Source: Chlamydiae bacterium RIFCSPHIGHO2_12_FULL_49_9
Lineage (GTDB): Bacteria > Chlamydiota > Chlamydiia > Chlamydiales > SM23-39
Direction: 5' to 3'
NCBI GenBank assembly: GCA_001794935.1
Contig: MGLY01000039.1
Span: forward strand, 915-6,896
Length of the DNA stretch: 5,982 nucleotides
Under the pieces are notes generated by a model that saw only the letters and a list, made by a program, of their open reading frames with translations, had not been told where the DNA came from and did no database searches. Shown piece after piece: positions 1-4,697 of the stretch. How positions within the stretch are numbered: the stretch's first letter is position 1; the number at the start of each line of letters is the position of its first letter. The position numbers and the translations under genes were made by a program.

Positions 1-715
1 TGAGCGCGATCTTGTCGTTGCCGATGAGCGTTGCGCCGACGGCCATCCCCCACGTGCGCTGTCCCAGAATCGATTTCGAAATGATATCTGCCATCTCGCC
101 TGTGTCTGGAAGGCGGACGAGAACAACCATCGGGTGCGGCGCCATTTTTGAAAAGAGATACGTCGCATGGATGTAGGGGGCGATTACCTTATGCCGATAG
201 CACATCCCGAGAGCTCCCTGAACTTCATAGTATTTGAGCCGGTAGCTCGAAAGGATGTTATAGGCGAGACCGTCTGAGACAAAGTAGAGCGGTTTTTGAT
301 CGGTCTCAAAGTATTTGAGGTCGGTTCCGATTGCAAAGGGGCCGCTTTGGAAAAAGGCGAGCTTCATTCCGATTCCCCAAGAGACTTCATTTTTCGTAAA
401 CACTTCTCGGTCGAGCTGCATCCGAGAATTGCCGACGATTCCGTAAAGATCGATCCAGTTTTTCAAATTGAGGGTGGCAATGGCCGCGTGGGTGGAGAGC
501 TTGAGAAATGTCTTTGTCCGAATGAGCCCCTCGATTCTGTACTCATCTTTAAATCTTTGCTGATAGACATAATCATCGATGTAGCCAATGCGAAGCGAGC
601 ACCAGGAGGAAGTGGAAATAAGGCCTGCTGTTAAAAGTCCCGGCTGATTTGGATTGCCGATCAGGAATGCCGAAAGAGAAAAATAGGGAAAAAGCTGCAG
701 AAAAGTTCGTAGCAT
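1..715 (-). CDS. MOMP-like outer-membrane beta-barrel protein, C-terminus off the left edge
   Basis: This frame is open from an ATG at 713-715 to the window edge (238 codons, no stop), so the last strand or so is missing. Residues 1-16 form a signal peptide; the likely cleavage (LSA|FLIGNP, after A16) lines up with the LQA|LPVGNP site of Chlamydia MOMP as I remember it. Other MOMP-like stretches are SSWCSLRIGYIDDYV (37-50), TLNLKNWIDLYGIVG (81-95), FAIGTDLKYFETD (127-139), KYYEVQGALGMCYR (161-174) followed by APYIHATYLFSK, and WGMAVGATLIGNDKIAL (222-238), which matches the MOMP C-terminal region. Family members are porins and structural surface proteins of the outer membrane. At an inferred 260-270 residues it is much shorter than Chlamydiaceae MOMP (about 390), and only two cysteines are visible (C39, C172). 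An AGGA Shine-Dalgarno at 721-724 lies 5 nt before the ATG. An in-frame upstream ATG (778) would add a charged extension before the signal peptide and lacks a ribosome site. The family call is firm; substrate and specific gene name are unknown. Confidence 0.82.
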   Translation of the reverse strand, partial: MLRTFLQLFPYFSLSAFLIGNPNQPGLLTAGLISTSSWCSLRIGYIDDYVYQQRFKDEYRIEGLIRTKTFLKLSTHAAIATLNLKNWIDLYGIVGNSRMQLDREVFTKNEVSWGIGMKLAFFQSGPFAIGTDLKYFETDQKPLYFVSDGLAYNILSSYRLKYYEVQGALGMCYRHKVIAPYIHATYLFSKMAPHPMVVLVRLPDTGEMADIISKSILGQRTWGMAVGATLIGNDKIAL

Positions 716-737
716 TGCTATCCTAGCGCAGTGCTTC

Positions 738-766
738 CGTATATCAGTTCTCTCCTCTTCGATCAA
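738..766 (-). promoter_or_regulatory. Candidate sigma-70/sigma-66-type promoter for the MOMP-like gene
   Basis: On the minus strand a TTGATC -35 (761-766) and a TATACG -10 (738-743) are separated by 17 nt, each matching the consensus at four of six positions. Transcription would start near 731, giving a 5' leader of roughly 15 nt that contains the AGGA ribosome-binding site at 721-724. The assignment is by eye only. The short leader and correct spacing support it. Confidence 0.45.
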
Positions 767-787
767 CCATTTTTCCATCGAGAAGAG

Positions 788-816
788 TTGCCTAAAAATC
801 TGAAAGCGAATATGGA
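788..816 (+). promoter_or_regulatory. Weak candidate promoter for hctA
   Basis: TTGCCT (788-793), a 17-nt spacer, then TATGGA (811-816). The -35 matches four of six consensus positions and the -10 only three. Transcription would start about 20 nt before the hctA ATG. Chlamydial promoters, especially late ones such as hctA, tolerate poor matches, so this is plausible but not strong. It does not overlap the minus-strand promoter at 738-766; the two -35 boxes are 21 bp apart. Confidence 0.25.
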
Positions 817-826
817 CCTGAGAAAA

Positions 827-833
827 GGTGGAG
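827..833 (+). promoter_or_regulatory. Ribosome-binding site of hctA
   Basis: GGTGGAG ends 9 nt before the ATG at 843. It favours this ATG over the in-frame GTG at 828, which overlaps the site itself. The GGAG core sits inside a perfect 8-bp palindrome, GGAGCTCC (830-837). Confidence 0.6.
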
Positions 834-842
834 CTCCTATTT

Positions 843-1055
843 ATGTCGTTAAATGAGACGATGGGTAAACTCGAAGCGCTTCTCGCATCCGTTGCCAAAG
901 ATCTCGGGAAAGTGGGCCGAGGCAACAAGGCGGCCGCGCAAAGAGTCCGGGTGGGGACGATCAAGCTGGAAAAAATCGCCAAGCAGTTCCGAAAAGAGTC
1001 GGTTGCCGCAGAGCGCGGGGGCAAACTCAAGAAGAAGAAAAAGAAAAAGCGTTAA
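843..1055 (+). CDS. hctA: Histone H1-like nucleoid protein Hc1, short-tailed form
   Basis: Hc1 binds and condenses chlamydial DNA when reticulate bodies turn into elementary bodies, and shuts down transcription late in the developmental cycle. The product is 70 residues. Residues 1-24 form a predicted helix. GNKAAAQRVR (27-36) and IKLEKIAKQFRKES (40-53) match the conserved N-terminal half of C. trachomatis Hc1 closely. The DNA-binding tail is reduced to KLKKKKKKKR (61-70), whereas classical Hc1 (about 125 residues) carries a long Lys/Ala-rich repeat tail. I chose the ATG at 843 rather than the GTG at 828 because MSLNET aligns with the usual MALKDT start and a GGAG site precedes it. The tail is encoded by A-rich DNA (1030-1050) prone to slippage, but no other frame offers a longer Lys/Ala tail before the next gene. 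It is first in a likely three-gene transcript. In C. trachomatis translation of hctA is repressed by the sRNA IhtA; I see no ihtA-like gene here. Confidence 0.9.
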   Translation: MSLNETMGKLEALLASVAKDLGKVGRGNKAAAQRVRVGTIKLEKIAKQFRKESVAAERGGKLKKKKKKKR

Positions 1056-1077
1056 ATTTTAGCTTCTTTTAAAATGG

Positions 1078-1100
1078 CTGCCCTATGGATGACAGGGCAG
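1078..1100 (+). promoter_or_regulatory. Perfect 7-bp hairpin with the rlmD start codon in its loop
   Basis: CTGCCCT (1078-1084) pairs fully with AGGGCAG (1094-1100), leaving a 9-nt loop, ATGGATGAC (1085-1093), whose first three bases are the rlmD start codon. Five of the seven pairs are G-C. No U-run follows, so it does not look like an intrinsic terminator for hctA. No Shine-Dalgarno precedes this ATG, so the hairpin may affect initiation on the mRNA. Base pairing is seen directly; the regulatory role is inferred. Confidence 0.4.
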
Positions 1101-2461
1101 AAGCGCCAATTAAACATTTTACAGCGAAAGGCTACGGCGTCGCTTTGATGGAGAGGGGAAATGCCCCTCCCGTTGAAGTGGAGATCGCTCATACCCTTCC
1201 CGGCGATCAGATCCTCTTCGAGCTCACCCGCAAAAAAAGAAGCCCGAAAAAAGGGCGTCTCCTCGAGATAGTGACTCCTTCTCAAGATCGAGTGGAGCCC
1301 CGCTGCGAGCACGCCAGGGTCTGCGGAGGTTGCTGCTGGCAGCAGATGGAATATGGGGCTCAACTGAGACAAAAAGAGGCGAGAGTCAAAAAATCTTTTC
1401 ACTTTCCTGCCCAGCCCATCATTCCGTCGGATGCTCCTTTTGGGTATCGGAACAAAATGGAGTTTACCTTCTCTGAAAATAGGGGAGGGCAGCGCTTTTT
1501 AGGCCTCATGATCGCTCAGGCAGAGCCTTATGTATTCAACGTCAATACGTGCCATCTTTGCAGCAAATGGTTCTCCGATGTTCTCAACGCTGTCAGAACT
1601 TGGTGGGAAGGGTCGGGGTTAAAAGCTTATTATCCGCCGGCTGATACGGGCAGCCTCAGATACTTGACCCTGAGAGAGGCAAAGCGCACCGGCCAGAAAA
1701 TGGCTGTCCTCAACGTCTCCGGCAATCCCGAATTTGCTTTAAATAGGGCGCAGCTCGATGGGTATGTTGCGGCCGTTCGGAGCGCTGTCGGAGAGGCGGA
1801 GCCGGTATCGATTTTTATCCGGATCCACCAGGCAAAAAAGGGGAAGCCGACCCAATTTTTTGAAATGCATCTTTTCGGGCCCGATCACATGGTTGAAGAG
1901 CTCCATTTAAGGGGAGGGAAACTCTCCTTTAAAATCAGCCCGATCTCTTTTTTCCAGCCGAATACCTTGCAGGCGGAAAAGCTCTACGATGCGGCGCTCG
2001 CTATGCTTGGCCAAGCGGATACGGTCTACGATCTTTATTGCGGAACGGGGACTTTGGGCATGGCTGCGGCCTCCTTTGCCAAAAAAGTTATTGGCATTGA
2101 GCTGAGTCCCGAAGCTGTAATCGACGCGAAAGAAAATGCGAAGAGAAATGGTATTTTGAATGTGGAGATCCATCAGGGCGATGTGGGCCACGTTTTGGCC
2201 AAACTGATGGCGGAGCCGAATTTTATAAGACCCGACGCCATCATCGTCGATCCGCCGAGAGCGGGCCTCGATCCCTTGGCGATCCATCACCTAAAGACTT
2301 TACTTCCCAAGCAGATCGTCTATATCTCCTGCAATCCGATGACGCAGGCGGAGAATGTGGAGGAGTTATTCAAAGCGGGCTACCGGTTAAAAAAACTCCA
2401 GCCGGTCGACCAGTTCCCTCACACCTATCACATCGAAAATATCGCGCTCCTTGAAAGATAA
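1085..2461 (+). CDS. rlmD: 23S rRNA (uracil-5-)-methyltransferase, RumA/RlmD type
   Basis: The product (458 aa) is a cytoplasmic, SAM-dependent enzyme that makes 5-methyluridine in 23S rRNA (U1939 in E. coli). A TRAM RNA-binding domain covers about residues 8-64. The [4Fe-4S] ligands typical of RumA but absent from TrmA are present: C74, C80, C83 and C156, with nearly the same spacing as the E. coli enzyme. The catalytic domain shows FFQPN (289-293), SAM motif I DLYCGTGTLG (316-325), acidic E339, DPPRAG (389-394), the nucleophile C416 in SCNP, and the general base E451 in HIEN. The 35-residue distance from C416 to E451 equals that of E. coli RumA. Nothing catalytic is missing. The start is the first possible one, since an in-frame stop lies at 1070-1072, yet no Shine-Dalgarno is visible. 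It follows hctA by 29 nt. Family members can also modify U747 (RlmCD), so the exact target base is not settled by sequence. In Chlamydia the orthologue was annotated ygcA/rumA and also lies beside hctA. Confidence 0.9.
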   Translation: MDDRAEAPIKHFTAKGYGVALMERGNAPPVEVEIAHTLPGDQILFELTRKKRSPKKGRLLEIVTPSQDRVEPRCEHARVCGGCCWQQMEYGAQLRQKEARVKKSFHFPAQPIIPSDAPFGYRNKMEFTFSENRGGQRFLGLMIAQAEPYVFNVNTCHLCSKWFSDVLNAVRTWWEGSGLKAYYPPADTGSLRYLTLREAKRTGQKMAVLNVSGNPEFALNRAQLDGYVAAVRSAVGEAEPVSIFIRIHQAKKGKPTQFFEMHLFGPDHMVEELHLRGGKLSFKISPISFFQPNTLQAEKLYDAALAMLGQADTVYDLYCGTGTLGMAAASFAKKVIGIELSPEAVIDAKENAKRNGILNVEIHQGDVGHVLAKLMAEPNFIRPDAIIVDPPRAGLDPLAIHHLKTLLPKQIVYISCNPMTQAENVEELFKAGYRLKKLQPVDQFPHTYHIENIALLER

Positions 2462-2475
2462 GCTCTTCTTAGGCA

Positions 2476-2499
2476 AATTAGAGGGAGTTAAATCTAATT
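2476..2499 (+). other. AT-rich inverted repeat just upstream of yajC
   Basis: AATTAGA (2476-2482) and TCTAATT (2493-2499) are perfect 7-bp inverted repeats around a 10-nt loop, ending one base before the yajC ribosome-binding site. The stem is weak (two G-C pairs at most) and no U-run follows, so a terminator is unlikely. It may be an operator half-site pair or chance. Confidence 0.2.
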
Positions 2500-2511
2500 C
2501 AAGGAAATTTT

Positions 2512-2823
2512 ATGAGTCTATTTGTTCTCGCGCAAGATGCAGCTCCGAATCCAACGGGCGGCATCTCTCAAACGCTGATCATGATCGGTATCGCTCTCGT
2601 ATTCTTCTACTTCATCTTGTGGAGACCCGAACAAAAGCGGCGCAAAGCGGCAGACGCAATGCGAAGCTCTCTGAAAAAAGGGGACAAAGTCACTGCGATG
2701 GGCATTGTCGGGAAAGTCGAAAGAATCCAGGATCACACAGTGGTTCTTAAAATGATCGACGGCGCTTTGATCGAAGTGTTGAAAGCGGCGATCACTGACG
2801 TTCAATCTTCTAAGGAAGACTAA
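2512..2823 (+). CDS. yajC: Sec translocase accessory subunit YajC
   Basis: YajC is a small inner-membrane partner of SecDF in the Sec export machinery. The 103-residue product has the family layout: a short N-terminus, one transmembrane helix (about residues 19-37), the signature LWRPEQKRRK (36-45), and a small cytoplasmic domain with LKKGDKVTAMGIVGKVERI (54-72). Length is normal for the family (about 90-120). AAGGA at 2501-2505 lies 6 nt before the ATG. An overlapping frame beginning near 2451 has no recognisable protein and is a shadow. The gene follows rlmD by 50 nt on the same strand, so they are probably cotranscribed, although no terminator or strong promoter decides this. SecD/SecF genes are not in the window. 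Its last 14 bp overlap the end of the convergent htpG. Confidence 0.93.
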   Translation: MSLFVLAQDAAPNPTGGISQTLIMIGIALVFFYFILWRPEQKRRKAADAMRSSLKKGDKVTAMGIVGKVERIQDHTVVLKMIDGALIEVLKAAITDVQSSKED

Positions 2824-4615
2824 TTAGTTCTGTCAGCTTCTCCAGGATCCGGGTTTGGTTGGAAATCGTCTTTTCCAAATCGCCCGGCTCCACTTCCCTT
2901 TGCGCCAGGATCGATAGATCGTAAATTCCTCGAGCGATCTCTTGGGCTATTTCAGGCCGGTTTTCTTGGAGGCGGTGAATCGTCTGGATCAGTTTGCTGT
3001 TTGTATTGACAATGAAGGTCTTTTTGGTCGGGAAGGGAACTCCTGTTTTTCCTTGAGTGAGGATCATGTAGTCGCGAAGGCGCCTTTGATTTTCATCGAT
3101 CACGACAAAGGCCGGAATCTCATCGGAGCTCAAGCTTTTTGCTTCCACTTCGACCTCTTTTTGGTTGAGAGATGAGCGGATAAAAGCGGCAATTCGGGAA
3201 GACTCGGTTTTCCCTTCGCTATCCAAAACATTTTTCTCTTTGGATGCGTCGAGAAGCGCCTCATCTAAAGAGCCATCAATCCGTTGGAATGTGGCGGACG
3301 TTTTGTTTTCAAGAAACTGGATTACGGCCGTATCGATCGGGGAAGGAGCTTTGATGATCTCGATCTTTTTCTCTTTGTATAAAGAGAGGATAGGTCCTGT
3401 CTCTTGCGAGGCGTAAAAAACTTTTTTTTCGGGATATCTTTCGAGATATTCGGGGATGGTCGTCCACTTGTCTTCGCTATTTTTCCAAATGAGGATCTCT
3501 TTCACTCGATCGTAGAATTTTTCATCTTGAAGAGCTCCCAATTTCACGATCATTTCGATTTCGGGCCAAGAGGCGATGTATTTCTCTTTGTCTGTCTTAT
3601 AAAGCTGGGAGAGCTTGTCGGAGATCTTTTTCGAGATGTGCTGGCTGAGCTGTTTGACATTCTTGTCTACCTGGAGGTAGGAGCGGGAGACGTTGAGTGG
3701 AATATCGGGGCTGTCAATCGCGCCTCTTAAGACCATGAGGTAGTCGGGGAGAATGTCTTTGCAGCTTTCCGAGACGAAGACTCGGTTGCAAAAGAGTTGG
3801 ATCGAAGACTCATTCGCGTCGAATCTGCGGTGGATTTTTGGGAAAAAGAGGATCCCTTTGAGATGGAACGGGTAATCGACATTGAGGTGGATGTAAAAGA
3901 TCGGATCGGGATCGAGCGGAAAGAGTTTTTTGTAAAAGTTTAAGTAGTCCTCCTCTTTGCACATGGATGGGGCTTTATTCCAGAGGGGCTCTTCATTGCC
4001 GAGGGGCTTTCCATTGAGATCAATTGGAAAGGGCATGAAGGAGCAGTAGCGATTCAAAAGCTCTTTTAGACGGGCCTCTTCGAGATATTCGAGATCGTCG
4101 AGATAGAGGGTAATTTGGGTGCCGCGCGAAGCGAGCGTTCCCTTCCCGATCGAGTAGGAAGAGCTTCCGTCGCAGCTCCAAAAAACGGGTGCGGCGTTCG
4201 GCTTATAGGAGAGAGTGTTGATCTCCACTTTCGATGCGACCATATAGGCAGAGTAAAAGCCGAGTCCAAAGTGGCCGATAATCGGATCTTTTTCAGTCTC
4301 TTTTTGAAATTTGAGGGCAAATTCCTCTGCTCCGGAAAAGGCGATTTGGGCGATGTATTTTTCCACCTCTTCTTCTGTCATCCCGATGCCAGTGTCGGAG
4401 ATGGTGAGCGTTTTGTCCTTCTTATCGATGGAGACGGAGATTTTTAGATCGGATTTTTCGGTCTCTCCCTGCTCAGAGAGAATGTTCACTTTGTTGAGGG
4501 CGTCCGTGGCGTTGGAGACGAGCTCGCGGATAAAGATATCTTTTTCCGAATAGAGCCATTTTTTGATGATCGGCAAAATATTTTCTGAATGAACAGACAA
4601 GTTGTTCTGGCGCAT
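2810..4615 (-). CDS. htpG: Hsp90-family molecular chaperone HtpG
   Basis: HtpG is the bacterial Hsp90, a dimeric cytosolic chaperone that uses ATP to remodel client proteins. The 601-residue product (E. coli 624) has all three domains. The GHKL ATPase domain (about 1-210) contains E31 and N35 in IRELVSNATDA, DTGIGM (74-79), the lid/glycine segment GHFGLGFYSAY (114-124) and GTQITLYL (165-172). The middle domain (about 220-480) has KGILFFPK (253-260) and IPLNVSRSYLQ (305-315), with the Arg (R311) that contacts ATP in the family. The rest is the dimerisation domain, rich in helices and ending in ELISLP. The frame continues upstream to a TTG (4669), but MRQNNLSVHSEN at the ATG of 4615 matches the usual HtpG start and has a GAGG site 5 nt upstream. 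The gene lies opposite to its neighbours, converging on yajC and diverging from nqrF. No CIRCE element (HrcA site) is visible upstream. Function is secure; its clients are unknown. Confidence 0.95.
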   Translation of the reverse strand: MRQNNLSVHSENILPIIKKWLYSEKDIFIRELVSNATDALNKVNILSEQGETEKSDLKISVSIDKKDKTLTISDTGIGMTEEEVEKYIAQIAFSGAEEFALKFQKETEKDPIIGHFGLGFYSAYMVASKVEINTLSYKPNAAPVFWSCDGSSSYSIGKGTLASRGTQITLYLDDLEYLEEARLKELLNRYCSFMPFPIDLNGKPLGNEEPLWNKAPSMCKEEDYLNFYKKLFPLDPDPIFYIHLNVDYPFHLKGILFFPKIHRRFDANESSIQLFCNRVFVSESCKDILPDYLMVLRGAIDSPDIPLNVSRSYLQVDKNVKQLSQHISKKISDKLSQLYKTDKEKYIASWPEIEMIVKLGALQDEKFYDRVKEILIWKNSEDKWTTIPEYLERYPEKKVFYASQETGPILSLYKEKKIEIIKAPSPIDTAVIQFLENKTSATFQRIDGSLDEALLDASKEKNVLDSEGKTESSRIAAFIRSSLNQKEVEVEAKSLSSDEIPAFVVIDENQRRLRDYMILTQGKTGVPFPTKKTFIVNTNSKLIQTIHRLQENRPEIAQEIARGIYDLSILAQREVEPGDLEKTISNQTRILEKLTELISLP

Positions 4616-4620
4616 TTTTT

Positions 4621-4624
4621 CCTC
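4621..4624 (-). promoter_or_regulatory. Ribosome-binding site fixing the htpG start
   Basis: On the minus strand GAGG is followed by five A residues and then the ATG at 4615. This placement rejects the longer frame from a TTG at 4669, which would also run through the promoter and add 18 residues that do not resemble HtpG. Confidence 0.65.
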
Positions 4625-4640
4625 ACATAAATGATGGAAT

Positions 4641-4669
4641 AGTAAACCTCCAAAACCCCTTCTTGTCAA
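4641..4669 (-). promoter_or_regulatory. Candidate sigma-70-type promoter for htpG
   Basis: A consensus TTGACA -35 (4664-4669) is followed after 17 nt by TTTACT (4641-4646, four of six). The predicted start near 4634 gives a leader of about 19 nt containing the GAGG site. The -35 shares five bases with the -35 of the nqrF promoter on the other strand. Confidence 0.55.
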
Positions 4670-4691
4670 GATCTTGAGCCCCCATTAAAAT
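4663..4691 (+). promoter_or_regulatory. Candidate sigma-70-type promoter for nqrF
   Basis: TTGTCA (4663-4668) and TAAAAT (4686-4691) are 17 nt apart, each matching the consensus at five of six positions. It is the best promoter match I found in the window. Only 6 nt separate the -10 from the nqrF ATG at 4698, so the transcript would start at or next to the start codon. Because htpG upstream is on the other strand, nqrF must have its own promoter nearby. Confidence 0.55.
4666..4677. promoter_or_regulatory. Perfect 12-bp palindrome between htpG and nqrF, possible operator
   Basis: TCAAGATCTTGA is identical on both strands. It covers the end of both -35 elements and reaches into the nqrF spacer, a suitable place for a repressor of both genes. 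About one or two such palindromes are expected by chance in 6 kb, but only about 0.02 in this 82-bp gap. No known regulator site is recognised. Confidence 0.3.
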
Positions 4692-4697
4692 AAGTTT

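Noticed and set aside
296..634. Plus-strand open frame of 112 codons
   Set aside because: It is antisense to the MOMP-like gene, whose minus-strand frame is open throughout and has clear family motifs. The plus-strand product resembles nothing.
828..842. GTG at 828 as the hctA start
   Set aside because: The extra residues MELLF do not match Hc1, and the best ribosome-binding site (827-833) overlaps this GTG and serves the ATG at 843.
1052..1402. Minus-strand frame of 116 codons over the start of rlmD
   Set aside because: It is antisense to the TRAM domain and iron-sulfur region of the methyltransferase and has no family features.
2451..2750. Plus-strand frame overlapping the end of rlmD and most of yajC
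   Set aside because: It is low-complexity Ser/Arg-rich translation in another frame of yajC, which has clear family signatures and a ribosome-binding site.
2763..2787. Hairpin CGCTTT/AAAGCG near the end of yajC as a terminator
   Set aside because: The loop is 13 nt, no U-run follows, and it lies in conserved yajC coding sequence.
2942..4553. Several plus-strand frames of 77-110 codons
   Set aside because: All are antisense to htpG and show no recognisable protein or ribosome-binding site. The htpG frame is intact over the whole stretch.
4616..4669. N-terminal extension of HtpG from a TTG at 4669
   Set aside because: The added residues are not HtpG-like, the frame would run through the promoter, and the ATG at 4615 has a well-placed GAGG.
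4616..4697. CIRCE element (HrcA operator) upstream of htpG
   Set aside because: Neither TTAGCACTC nor GAGTGCTAA nor a near variant is present in the gap.
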